Positions 44,481 to 54,782 of a stretch of 64,000 nt of DNA are shown here, one piece after another. The position numbers were made by a program, and so were the translations under genes. The notes below the pieces were generated by a model, which saw only the letters and a list, made by a program, of their open reading frames with translations, searched no databases and was not told the DNA's origin. Every line of letters starts with the position of its first letter. Within the stretch, counting starts at the first letter, position 1. The stretch is from Actinomycetota bacterium (GTDB lineage: Bacteria; Actinomycetota; Actinomycetes; Mycobacteriales; Mycobacteriaceae), in contig JAFDWN010000010.1 in assembly GCA_018268465.1 (NCBI GenBank), forward strand, positions 27,664 through 91,663, in the 5' to 3' direction.

Positions 44481-45893
44481 GTGTCAGTTGTCCCGACCGA
44501 CGCACAGGCAGCCCACGCCGCGGGCGTGGAGCGGCTGGTTGCCAGCTACCGGGCGATCCCCGCCACCGCGACGGTACGGCTCGCCAAGCCCACCTCGAAC
44601 CTGTTCCGGGCGAGGGCGAAGAACACCGCCCCCGGTCTGGACACCTCCGGGCTGACCGATGTCATCGGCGTCGACCCCCTCGCGCGCACCGCCGACGTGG
44701 CGGGTATGTGCACCTACGAGGATCTCGTCGCGGCCACCTTGCCGTACGGGTTGTCCCCGCTGGTCGTGCCCCAGCTCAAGACCATCACGCTGGGCGGAGC
44801 CGTCAGCGGTCTCGGTATCGAGTCGGCGTCGTTCCGCAACGGGCTGCCGCACGAGTCGGTGGTGGAGATGGATGTGCTCACCGGCACCGGCGAGGTACTG
44901 ACCGTGTCGCCGGAGCGCCACGCCGACCTGTTCCGTTCCTTCCCCAATTCCTATGGCACATTGGGGTATTCGGTGCGGCTGCGGATCGAGCTGGAACCCG
45001 TCAAACCGTTCGTGGCACTTCGGCACCTGCGATTCCGGTCGCTGCCGGCGCTCGTCGCGGCGATCGAACGGATCTGTGAGACCGGCGGTCTGGACGGTGT
45101 ACCCGTCGACTACCTCGACGGGGTGGTGTTCAGCGCCGACGAGAGTTACCTGTGTGCCGGCTTCAAGACGGCGACGCCCGGCCCGGTCAGCGATTACACC
45201 GGGCAGAAGATCTACTACCGCTCGCTGCAGCACGACGGTGGCGACGGCGCGGCCAAGGACGACCGGTTGACCATCCACGACTACCTGTGGCGCTGGGACA
45301 CCGACTGGTTCTGGTGCTCAAGGGCTTTCGGAGCGCAGAATCCGCGGCTGCGCCGACTGTGGCCGCGCCGCTACCGGCGCAGCAGCTTCTACTGGAAGCT
45401 CATCGGCTACGACCAGCGCTTCGGTATCGCCGACCGCATCGAGAAGCGCAGCCTGCGCGCGTCGGGTGCCCCGCTGCGCGAACGGGTGGTCCAGGACGTC
45501 GAGGTCCCGCTCGAACGCTGCGCGGAGTTCCTCGACTGGTTCCTGGCCACCGTGCCCATCGAGCCGCTGTGGCTGTGCCCGCTGCGGTTGCGGAGCTCCG
45601 TCGACTCGTCACAGGGCTGGCCGCTGTACCCGCTGCGGCCCCACCACACCTACGTCAACGTGGGCTTCTGGTCATCGGTGCCCGCGCAGGACACCGCCGG
45701 CGCGACCAATCGGCGTATCGAGACGAAGGTGAGCCAACTCGACGGGCACAAGTCGCTGTACTCCGACGCGTATTACTCCATCGACGAGTTCGACGAACTC
45801 TACGGCGGGGAAACCTACAAGACGGTCAAGAAGACCTACGACCCCGACTCACGGCTCCTCGACCTGTATGCGAAAGCGGTGCGTCGGAAATGA
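44481..45893 (+). CDS. FAD-binding oxidoreductase paired with a fatty-acid methyltransferase (Rv3719-like)
   Basis: A 470-residue DWARF24/DIMINUTO-type flavoprotein. An FAD_binding_4 domain is in the N-terminal half (LGGAVSGLGIESASFRNGLPHESVVEMDVLTGTGE, in outline; PNSYGTLGYSVRLRIELE) and a substrate domain follows. In mycobacteria and Streptomyces, a reductase of this type next to a CFA-synthase-like methyltransferase makes 10-methyl branched fatty acids by reducing the 10-methylene intermediate. The neighbour at 45922 is such a methyltransferase, so that role is likely, though M. tuberculosis has a second pair (Rv0447c/Rv0449c). GTG 44481 has TAGCGT seven bases upstream, suggesting a leaderless mRNA. 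Confidence 0.82.
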   Translation: MSVVPTDAQAAHAAGVERLVASYRAIPATATVRLAKPTSNLFRARAKNTAPGLDTSGLTDVIGVDPLARTADVAGMCTYEDLVAATLPYGLSPLVVPQLKTITLGGAVSGLGIESASFRNGLPHESVVEMDVLTGTGEVLTVSPERHADLFRSFPNSYGTLGYSVRLRIELEPVKPFVALRHLRFRSLPALVAAIERICETGGLDGVPVDYLDGVVFSADESYLCAGFKTATPGPVSDYTGQKIYYRSLQHDGGDGAAKDDRLTIHDYLWRWDTDWFWCSRAFGAQNPRLRRLWPRRYRRSSFYWKLIGYDQRFGIADRIEKRSLRASGAPLRERVVQDVEVPLERCAEFLDWFLATVPIEPLWLCPLRLRSSVDSSQGWPLYPLRPHHTYVNVGFWSSVPAQDTAGATNRRIETKVSQLDGHKSLYSDAYYSIDEFDELYGGETYKTVKKTYDPDSRLLDLYAKAVRRK

Positions 45894-45921
45894 GCGCTTG
45901 TGTGAAGGGCGGAGGACCAGC

Positions 45922-47238
45922 ATGACCACATTCAAAGACCGAGCGGCGGCGCCTGACAGAGCCGGCAGGCTCACCCTCGCGGAGATCCTGGAGATCTTCG
46001 CGGACGGCAGGATGCCGCTGAAGTTCACCGCCTACGACGGCAGCGCCACCGGGCCCGACGACGCGACGCTGGGGCTGGATCTGAAGACCCCACGCGGGAC
46101 CACCTATCTCGCGACCGCACCCGGGGATCTCGGGCTGGCACGCGCGTACGTCTCCGGCGACATCGAGGCGCTCGGCGTGCACCCCGGCGACCCGTACGAC
46201 CTGCTGAAGGCGCTCGCCGAGAAGATGGCGTTCCGTCGACCACCGGCGCGGGTGCTGGCCAACATCGTGCGGTCCATCGGCGTGGAGCGGCTCATGCCGA
46301 TCGCCCCGCCGCCGCAGGAGGCGCTGCCGCGCTGGCGGCGCATGGCGGAAGGCCTGCGGCACAGCAAAACCCGTGACGCCGAGGCGATCCATCACCACTA
46401 CGACGTGTCCAATACCTTCTACGAGCGGGTGCTGGGACCGTCGATGACGTACACATGCGCCTGCTATTCGGACGAGAGCACGACACTCGAAGAGGCACAG
46501 GACAACAAGTACCGGCTCGTCTTCGAGAAGCTGCGGCTGCAGCCCGGGGACCGGCTGCTCGATGTCGGCTGCGGCTGGGGCAGCATGGCGCGCTACGCGG
46601 CACGCCGCGGTGTGAACGTGATCGGGGTGACCCTGTCGAGGGAACAGGCCGCGTGGGCGCAGCGGGCGATCGCCGAGGAGGGACTGTCGGATCTGGCCGA
46701 GGTGCGCCACAGCGACTACCGCGACGTGACGGAGAGCGGGTTCGACGCGGTGTCCTCGATCGGGCTGACCGAACACATCGGTGTGCAAAACTATCCGGCG
46801 TATTTCGGGTTCCTGAAGTCCAAGATGCGGACCGGGGCACTGTTGCTCAACCACTGCATCACCCGCCCCGACAACCGCACGGGTGCGGCTGCGGGCGGCT
46901 TCATCGACCGCTACGTGTTCCCCGACGGGGAGCTGACGGGTTCGGGTCGCGTCATCACCGAGATTCAGGACGTCGGCATGGAGGTGCTGCACGAGGAGAA
47001 TCTGCGCCACCATTACGCGCTCACTCTGCGCGACTGGTGCGCCAACCTCGTCGAAAACTGGGATGAGGCCGTCGCCGAGGTCGGGCTGCCCACCGCCAAG
47101 GTGTGGGGCCTGTACATGGCCGGGTCGCGGCTGGGCTTCGAGACCAATGTTGTTCAGCTGCACCAAGTTCTGGCCGTCAAGCTGGGCCGCGACGGTAGCG
47201 ACGGTGGGCTGCCGCTGCGGCCGTGGTGGTCGGCGTAG
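45922..47238 (+). CDS. Cyclopropane-fatty-acid-synthase-like SAM methyltransferase (Rv3720-like)
   Basis: A 438-residue S-adenosylmethionine-dependent enzyme acting on unsaturated acyl chains of phospholipids. It has AIHHHYDVSNTFYERVLGPSMTYTCACY, the SAM motif LLDVGCGWGSMARYAARRGV, and GLTEHIGVQNYPAYF, all CFA-synthase landmarks. GGAGGA lies 6 nt before ATG 45922, 28 nt after the FAD oxidoreductase stop. Whether it adds a cyclopropane or a methylene group cannot be told from the sequence; the reductase partner favours methylene/methyl branching. Followed by a terminator hairpin. Confidence 0.87.
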   Translation: MTTFKDRAAAPDRAGRLTLAEILEIFADGRMPLKFTAYDGSATGPDDATLGLDLKTPRGTTYLATAPGDLGLARAYVSGDIEALGVHPGDPYDLLKALAEKMAFRRPPARVLANIVRSIGVERLMPIAPPPQEALPRWRRMAEGLRHSKTRDAEAIHHHYDVSNTFYERVLGPSMTYTCACYSDESTTLEEAQDNKYRLVFEKLRLQPGDRLLDVGCGWGSMARYAARRGVNVIGVTLSREQAAWAQRAIAEEGLSDLAEVRHSDYRDVTESGFDAVSSIGLTEHIGVQNYPAYFGFLKSKMRTGALLLNHCITRPDNRTGAAAGGFIDRYVFPDGELTGSGRVITEIQDVGMEVLHEENLRHHYALTLRDWCANLVENWDEAVAEVGLPTAKVWGLYMAGSRLGFETNVVQLHQVLAVKLGRDGSDGGLPLRPWWSA

Positions 47239-47308
47239 CCCCCGGACGCGGGTGCAGGCAAGCGGACGCGGCGCTGTTCACCCCGGCCCCGGCGGCGGAA
47301 GCGTGTTC

Positions 47309-47331
47309 GGCGGCGGGTGGCACCCGTCGCC
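47309..47331. terminator. Hairpin between convergent methyltransferase and hydrolase genes
   Basis: GGCGGCGGGTG / CACCCGTCGCC (11 pairs, one G-U) around a single base, so the real loop is probably 3-5 nt. It lies 71 nt after the methyltransferase stop and 42 nt from the hydrolase stop. Confidence 0.55.
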
Positions 47332-47372
47332 GCTTCAGACCGTTGCGATAAGGGGTTCCCGCGCGCCGGCGA

Positions 47373-48257
47373 TCACGCGGACACTCCCGGCACGGCCCGC
47401 TGGAGGAACGCCACCTGATCGGCCTTGGCTTGTGGATCCCGATAGATGTCGAAATGACGGTACGGGTAACGGCGCAGTTCGGCGCGCGGCGCCCGTCCGG
47501 CGGCCTTGACCGCCGGCGCCGCCGGGGTGATGGCGTCCTGGTCGCACACGGTGATCAGCAGCGGCATCTTCACGTGTTTCGCCTTGAGGCCGGGCCGGTA
47601 GAAGGCGAATTTCAACATCAACCGGGCAGCAAACTCATTGCGCCACTTCGATTCCGGACCCAGAACAGCCTCGAAATCCGACTGGTATCCCGGTGCTGTG
47701 ATGACGGCGAACGTGCCCGGCGCGCCGACAGCCGGCACCAGGCGCGGTGGACGGCCCAGCCATGCCCCGAGCTGATCACGCAGGCCCTCGACCACAAAGC
47801 GGGCGAGATTTCGAGGCGCCACGCACCTCACGGTGGCGATGCTGTCGGCGTACGGCCCTTGGGCGATCACCGCCGCGATGCGCGCGTCGGCGGCCGCAAG
47901 CGTAAGGACGTGGCCGCCCGAATACGAGGTCCCCCACAGCACGATGCGGTCGGGGTCGACCCCGTCGAGGCCGCGTGCCCACTCGACGACGGTGCGGTAG
48001 TCGTCGAGTTGCCGGGCGATGTCGAGCAGCTGACGCGGCTCACCGGTCGAATCGCCGAAATGGCGGTAGTCGAACACGACGACGACGAAACCCGCATCGC
48101 GGAATGCCTCGGCGTACCCGGGCAGCCCATCCGCCCGTGTCCCGGAAAAGCCGTGCCCCATGACCACGCACGGCGCGTCGCCTCGTGCCGCGCCGGGCCG
48201 GTACACGTGGGCCGCAAGCTGCTCGCCACGGCAGGGAATCCGCACGTCGTCGATCAC
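47373..48257 (-). CDS. Alpha/beta hydrolase (dienelactone-hydrolase-like)
   Basis: A 294-residue hydrolase. The oxyanion motif VVMGHGFSGTRAD, nucleophile elbow LWGTSYSGGHV (Ser), an acid residue region (LLITVCDQDAITP) and the catalytic His in YPYRHFDIYRDP form the triad. Local features such as VVVVFDYRHFGDSTGEPRQL are typical of the Xaa-Pro-peptidase/DLH-like group. No signal peptide. Start GTG 48257. Substrate unknown. Confidence 0.82.
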   Translation of the reverse strand: MIDDVRIPCRGEQLAAHVYRPGAARGDAPCVVMGHGFSGTRADGLPGYAEAFRDAGFVVVVFDYRHFGDSTGEPRQLLDIARQLDDYRTVVEWARGLDGVDPDRIVLWGTSYSGGHVLTLAAADARIAAVIAQGPYADSIATVRCVAPRNLARFVVEGLRDQLGAWLGRPPRLVPAVGAPGTFAVITAPGYQSDFEAVLGPESKWRNEFAARLMLKFAFYRPGLKAKHVKMPLLITVCDQDAITPAAPAVKAAGRAPRAELRRYPYRHFDIYRDPQAKADQVAFLQRAVPGVSA

Positions 48258-48384
48258 GGCGGGATTATGCGCGCCGAAACCGCGACCTACCAGGCCGCCA
48301 CTCGACCCCTTGCCGAGTGGATTCAGTCTCGGTGGTCCGTCACCTCAGCATCGACACCCGGACGGTGACGGGCACAGCGCGCTC

Positions 48385-50331
48385 CTATGCCCCGTCGATT
48401 CGGCGGGCGCCCAATTCGTTCTGCAGGAGTTCCAGCGCGACCTCTTCGGGGTCGCGGCGGGGCCCGACCGCGGTGTCGTTGCTCGCCTCGGCCATCATGT
48501 CGTCCTCTTCGGCGCGCTGCCGTTCCCGGTCCAGGTCGACGGCCGGCTCCGGCGCGGCGGGCGGCGGCGCGGTGGGGGCGCCACCGGCCTCACACCGGAT
48601 CTTCCAGTCGACGCCGAGGGCATCCTTGAGCGCCTCCCGGATGATGTCGGAATTCCGTTGTTCCACAAGTCTTTTGGCCAATGGCGCGGACGGGTGGCTG
48701 AGCACGAGCGTGTCGCCGTCCACGGCGAGGACGGTGGCACCGTCGAGCATGACGTCGGTGGGCCGCCGCAGCTGGCGCACCTTCTCGCGCACGGTGCTCC
48801 ACTGCCGGCGCACGGCCGCGGCATCCAGACCGCCCACCGCGGCCGGCGGCGCGGAGGCGGCGGGCGCAGCAACCTCGGGTGGCGCGACCGGTGGGGGCGG
48901 GGCGGCGGCACGGCGGGGTTCGCGGGCCGCCGGCGGAGCTGCGGCGGGCTCGGGAGTCCGCGGCGCCTCGGAGGGCACCGGCGCGGCGGGCGGGGGCACG
49001 GCCGGCGACGGCGCCGCGGGCGGCGACACCGGCGCAGCCGCCGCCGGTGCGGCCGCAGCCGCCGCCGGGGCGGGATCGGGCTCCGGTGATGTCCTGCTCT
49101 TGCGGGCGAACTGCCTCGGCGCGGGTCCCGCCTGCGCCACCGGATGTCCCATCGCCGCCTCGGCGGCGGGGATGGACATATCCAGCCGGTTCTCGATGCG
49201 CTCGACGCGGTGCAACAGCGCCGATTCGGTGTCGCTGGCCGACGGCAGCAGCAGCCGCGCGCACACCACCTCGAGGAGCAGGCGCGGCGCGGTCGCCCCG
49301 CGCATCTCGCCGAGGCCGGCATGCACCACCTCGGCGTACCGGGCCAGCGTCGCGGGCCCGACCCGGGTGGCCTGGTCGCGCATCCGGTCCAGCACGTCGT
49401 CGGGGGCGTCTACCACACCGCGGGCGGCGGCGTCGGGCACCGCCTGCAGCACGATCAGGTCGCGGAACCGTTCCAGCAGGTCGGTGGCGAACCGGCGCGG
49501 GTCGTGTCCGGCGTCGATCACCGACTCGACGGCACCGAACAGCGCCGCCGCGTCGCCTGCGGCCAGCGCGTCGACGGCATCGTCGATCAGGGCCATATCC
49601 GTCGCACCCAACAGGGCCAGCGCGCGCTGGTAGCGCACGTGGTTGCCCTCGGCGCCGGCCAGGAGCTGGTCGAGCACCGAGAGGGTGTCGCGCGGCGAAC
49701 CGCCGCCCGCGCGGATGACCAACGGATACACCGCGTCGTCGGCGGTGACGTTCTCGTCGGCACAGATACGCTCCAGCAACGACCGCATGGTGCGCGGCGC
49801 GAGCAGCCGGAACGGGTAGTGGTGGGTGCGCGACCGGATGGTCGGCAGCACCTTCTCCGGTTCGGTCGTGGCGAACACGAAGATCAGATGCTCCGGCGGC
49901 TCCTCGACGATCTTGAGCAGCGCGTTGAAACCGGCGTTGGTCACCATATGCGCTTCGTCGATGATGAAGATGCGGTAGCGCGACTGCGCGGGTGCGTAGA
50001 ACGCGCGGTCGCGCAGTTCGCGGGTGTCGTCGACACCACCGTGGCTGGCCGCGTCGAGTTCGACGACGTCGACGTTGCCGGGGCCGTTGGGGGCCAGGGC
50101 GACACACGAATCGCAGACACCGCACGGGGTGGCCGTGGGGCCCTGGGCGCAGTTCAGCGACCGGGCCAGGATGCGCGCCGAGGACGTCTTACCGCAGCCG
50201 CGCGGCCCGGAGAACAGGTACGCGTGGTTGATTCGGCCCGCGGTGAGCGCCGTGGACAGCGGCTCGGTGACGTGCTCCTGCCCGACCACCTCGGCGAACG
50301 TCGCCGGCCGGTATTTGCGGTAGAGCGCCAC
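48385..50331 (-). CDS. dnaX: DNA polymerase III subunit gamma/tau
   Basis: Clamp-loader ATPase of the replisome, 648 residues. The Walker A GPRGCGKT is at 42-49, a zinc module has Cys61, Cys70, Cys73 and Cys76 (LNCAQGP ... PCGVCDSC), and Walker B is RIFIIDEAHM. The SRC-type sensor ATTEPEKVLPTIRSRTHHYPFRL is visible in outline. A long Pro/Ala-rich linker (about 410-525) joins domain III to a tau-type C-terminal domain that contacts the polymerase. I see no obvious A-rich slippage site for producing gamma by frameshift. GTG 50331 start. Confidence 0.96.
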   Translation of the reverse strand: MALYRKYRPATFAEVVGQEHVTEPLSTALTAGRINHAYLFSGPRGCGKTSSARILARSLNCAQGPTATPCGVCDSCVALAPNGPGNVDVVELDAASHGGVDDTRELRDRAFYAPAQSRYRIFIIDEAHMVTNAGFNALLKIVEEPPEHLIFVFATTEPEKVLPTIRSRTHHYPFRLLAPRTMRSLLERICADENVTADDAVYPLVIRAGGGSPRDTLSVLDQLLAGAEGNHVRYQRALALLGATDMALIDDAVDALAAGDAAALFGAVESVIDAGHDPRRFATDLLERFRDLIVLQAVPDAAARGVVDAPDDVLDRMRDQATRVGPATLARYAEVVHAGLGEMRGATAPRLLLEVVCARLLLPSASDTESALLHRVERIENRLDMSIPAAEAAMGHPVAQAGPAPRQFARKSRTSPEPDPAPAAAAAAPAAAAPVSPPAAPSPAVPPPAAPVPSEAPRTPEPAAAPPAAREPRRAAAPPPPVAPPEVAAPAASAPPAAVGGLDAAAVRRQWSTVREKVRQLRRPTDVMLDGATVLAVDGDTLVLSHPSAPLAKRLVEQRNSDIIREALKDALGVDWKIRCEAGGAPTAPPPAAPEPAVDLDRERQRAEEDDMMAEASNDTAVGPRRDPEEVALELLQNELGARRIDGA

Positions 50332-50379
50332 GCTCAGCAGGCTACCGGCGGACGCCGACAGGAGTGGGCGTGGCCCATG

Positions 50380-52014
<1,635 letters not shown>

Positions 52015-52026
52015 TCAAGGAGGGGT

Positions 52027-52857
52027 ATGGGCCGCACCGCCGCGGTGGTCTGGCACGGGTTGATGTCGCTCATCTCCGCAGGCCTGTATTACTTTTTCGT
52101 CCTTCCGCGGTGGCCCGAACTGATGGGGCAGACGTCCTCGACGCTGGGCACGGTGCTCCGGATCGCGACCGGCGCACTGATCGGTCTTGCCGCCCTGCCC
52201 GTCACCTTCACCCTGCTGCGCACACGCAAACCCGACTGCCGAACCCCGCTACTGGCGCTGCGGCTGCGCGTTGCCTCGATCGCCCTGCACGTGGTCGCCG
52301 GCGCGCTGATCATCGCCGCCGCGGTCAGCGAGATCTGGTTGAGCCTGGAAACGGCGGGCCGCTGGCTGTTCGGCATCTACGGCGCCGCGGCGGCCATCGC
52401 CCTGCTCGGCGTGTTCGCGTTCCAGCTGGCGTTCGTGGCCGAGCTGCCGCCCCCGCTGCCCAAACCGCGCAAGGTCAAGGTCACGAAGGACAAAGCCCGG
52501 CGCCGCGGTCGCGGCGCCGCCGCCGAGCCCGAGCAGTCCGACGTGGCGAAGGACACTGAGGACTCTGATGCCACGGTGGCCGCCGAGGAGGTCGGGGAGA
52601 CCACCGAGCCCGCCGCGGAGCCCACCGAGGAGACCACGGAGACCGCCGCGGAGACCGCCGAGCCTGCCGCGGAGGCGCAGGAACAGCCCGCGGCGCCCCA
52701 CGAGGGTGCCGCCGTCGAGACCACCGGCGGGGACGTCGACGGTGCGGAAGCGGAAACCACGCCGGGCGGTCGGCTGCGCAATCGGCGGCCGGCCGGCAAA
52801 CTGACGTTGTCGGGGCGGCGCAAGCCTCCCACCGGCGGCGTTGCGGTCGACGACTGA
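52027..52857 (+). CDS. lucA: LucA-like membrane protein with acidic C-terminal tail (Rv3723-like)
   Basis: A 276-residue protein with four membrane helices in the first 140 residues (VVWHGLMSLISAGLYYFFVL, VLRIATGALIGLAALPVTF, IALHVVAGALIIAAAVSEIW, LFGIYGAAAAIALLGVFAFQ). A long low-complexity cytosolic tail rich in Glu, Thr, Ala and Pro ends in a basic stretch (RLRNRRPAGKLTLSGRRKPP). Position after tRNA-Ser and the helix layout match Rv3723 (LucA), which stabilises Mce fatty acid and cholesterol import complexes. GGAGG lies 4-5 nt before ATG 52027. The acidic repeats vary strongly between species. Confidence 0.75.
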   Translation: MGRTAAVVWHGLMSLISAGLYYFFVLPRWPELMGQTSSTLGTVLRIATGALIGLAALPVTFTLLRTRKPDCRTPLLALRLRVASIALHVVAGALIIAAAVSEIWLSLETAGRWLFGIYGAAAAIALLGVFAFQLAFVAELPPPLPKPRKVKVTKDKARRRGRGAAAEPEQSDVAKDTEDSDATVAAEEVGETTEPAAEPTEETTETAAETAEPAAEAQEQPAAPHEGAAVETTGGDVDGAEAETTPGGRLRNRRPAGKLTLSGRRKPPTGGVAVDD

Positions 52858-52912
52858 CCAGCTCACCGGCCATCCGTCGACAGCCGTGCCACTCACAGCC
52901 AAGATGGAACCC

Positions 52913-53944
52913 ATGGGCAGACTTCTCCGGCGCCGCCGCCTGACCACGTTGCTGACGGTGTTCACCGCACTTCTGTTGCTGCTGGCGCCGGTCAACCCGG
53001 CGATTTCGGCGGCTTTGCCCGCCGACCCGGTCGCGGCCGCCGCCCAGGTCGAACCCACCGTGGTGCGCATCGACACCACCATCAACTACCAGAACGCCTA
53101 CGGCGTCGGCACGGGCATCGTGCTCGACCCCGGGGGCCAGGTGCTGACGAACTACCACGTCGTCCAGGGCGCGGATCGCATCGACGGCACCGTCGGGGGG
53201 CGCAGCTACGCCGCCCAACTCGTCGGATACGACCGCAAACGCGATGTCGCCGTGCTGCAGCTGCTCGGCGCGTCGGGGCTGGCGCCCGCGCCGATCGGTG
53301 ATTCGGCCCAACTGGTGCCCGGCGAGCCGGTGGTGGCCCTCGGAAACGCGCAGGGCACCGGGGCCCCGCTGACCCGGGAGGTCGGCACCGTGACGGGCTT
53401 CGACCGGACCGTCACCGCGGAGGACGCCCTCACCGGTACCTCCGACGAACTGGGCGGACTCATCGAGTTCGCCGCGCCGGTGCGGGCCGGTGACTCCGGC
53501 GGTCCGGTGGTCAACGGCGCCGGGCAGGTCGTCGGCATCACGACGGCCGCGTCGGTGAATTTCCGCATGGGCCCCGGCGGCAAGGGCTACGCCATCCCGA
53601 TCAACGACGCAATGGGGGTCGCCGGTCAGATCCGGGCCGGAGTGCCGTCCGATTCGGTACACATCGGACCGCCGACGTTGCTCGGGGTCGGCGTGCGCAC
53701 CGCCCCGCTGCGCGACCGCAGCGGCGTGCTCATCCAGGAGGTCATGCGCGGCGGTCCCGCCGAAGCGGCCGGTCTGCAGGACGGCGACATCCTGACCTCC
53801 ATCGACGGCACCCCGCTCGACACGTCCACCACGCTGACCTACGTGCTGGACCGGCACTACCCAGGTGACGTCATCGACCTGACCTGGATCGACAACACCG
53901 GCCAGCAGCGCACCGGGAAGGCGACGCTGACCTCAGGCCTGTGA
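52913..53944 (+). CDS. Secreted trypsin-like serine protease with PDZ domain (PepA/Mtb32A-like)
   Basis: A 343-residue exported protease of the HtrA/S1C type. Signal peptide LLRRRRLTTLLTVFTALLLLLAP with cleavage near ISAA. Triad: His in LTNYHVVQGAD, Asp in DRKRDVAVLQLL, Ser in VRAGDSGGPVVN. A PDZ domain spans about 240-343 (LLGVGVRTAPL, GGPAEAAGLQDGDILTSIDG). The closest well-known relative is PepA (Rv0125, Mtb32A). Start is ATG 52913 or, in frame, 52904; a weak GGA favours 52913. Likely acts in protein quality control outside the membrane. Confidence 0.9.
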   Translation: MGRLLRRRRLTTLLTVFTALLLLLAPVNPAISAALPADPVAAAAQVEPTVVRIDTTINYQNAYGVGTGIVLDPGGQVLTNYHVVQGADRIDGTVGGRSYAAQLVGYDRKRDVAVLQLLGASGLAPAPIGDSAQLVPGEPVVALGNAQGTGAPLTREVGTVTGFDRTVTAEDALTGTSDELGGLIEFAAPVRAGDSGGPVVNGAGQVVGITTAASVNFRMGPGGKGYAIPINDAMGVAGQIRAGVPSDSVHIGPPTLLGVGVRTAPLRDRSGVLIQEVMRGGPAEAAGLQDGDILTSIDGTPLDTSTTLTYVLDRHYPGDVIDLTWIDNTGQQRTGKATLTSGL

Positions 53945-54049
53945 CGGGGCTGTGAGGGCCCCTGACGGGCGTCTGACCGGCCGCGCGGATCCCGGATCAC
54001 CCGCCGACCAATCCCCGACTCGGCGTCGACACGGCGTGCCCCACCCTTT

Positions 54050-54068
54050 ACTCAAAATTGATTTGAGT
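54050..54068. promoter_or_regulatory. Palindromic operator upstream of the TetR-MpaB operon
   Basis: ACTCAAA-ATTGA-TTTGAGT, 7-bp arms around 5 bp, ending 60 nt before the TetR start in an AT-rich pocket. Probably the autoregulatory site of the TetR protein. Confidence 0.55.
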
Positions 54069-54128
54069 TAAACTTCTTTCTTCGATGCCCTGGAGCGACA
54101 ACAGAGTTGACCGGAATGAGGTCTGAGT

Positions 54129-54782
54129 ATGGCCATGCCCTCGACCCCCGAACCGGGTGGCTCCTTCGGCGAGCGTGCGCGTACCCTGCTGCGCGACGTC
54201 GCCCTGCAGGCGACCGTCGACATCGTGCGGACCCGGGGCTGGGCGCGCACCAGGATGGCCGACATCGCGGCTCTGGCCGGGATCAGCAAGCCGACGCTGT
54301 ACAAGTACTTCGGCTCCAAGGACGAACTGGCCCGCCAGTACGTCGACCGCGAAGCCGAGTCGATCCTCGCGGTCGCCCGCGCGGCCCTCGATCGCTACCC
54401 CGGCGACCCGGAACGCGCCTTGCGTGAGGGTTTGCGCGACATTCTCGACGATCTGTCCCGCAATCCGCTGGTCCGCGCCGTCATGACCGACGACGCCGCC
54501 GCCGCGAGTCTGCTCCCGCTGGTCACCATCCACGGGCAGCGACTGCTCGAGCGTGCCGTCGGCGAATTCGCCCAGATCATCGACGACGCCTACGTGGGGT
54601 TCGAACCGGAGGACCTGCGGGCGTATGCCGACACCATGGTGCGCGGCCTGATCAGCCACGCCATCCTGCCCGGCGAGTCCGTCGACGACAGCGTCGACAC
54701 CATCCTGCGTGTTGCCCTGCCCCTGTTGCGCCAGCGCGCCCCGCGCGTGGACCGTCCACTCACCGACGAGGAGACCCGATGA
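54129..54782 (+). CDS. TetR-family regulator
   Basis: A 217-residue repressor. N-terminal HTH: TRMADIAALAGISKPTLYKYFGSKDELA, followed by a TetR_C-like ligand domain with LRDILDDLSRNPLVRAVMTDD. ATG 54129 has GAGG about 8 nt upstream. It overlaps the oxygenase gene by 4 bp (ATGA), so both are made from one mRNA, and the upstream palindrome suggests autoregulation. Ligand unknown. Confidence 0.88.
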   Translation: MAMPSTPEPGGSFGERARTLLRDVALQATVDIVRTRGWARTRMADIAALAGISKPTLYKYFGSKDELARQYVDREAESILAVARAALDRYPGDPERALREGLRDILDDLSRNPLVRAVMTDDAAAASLLPLVTIHGQRLLERAVGEFAQIIDDAYVGFEPEDLRAYADTMVRGLISHAILPGESVDDSVDTILRVALPLLRQRAPRVDRPLTDEETR

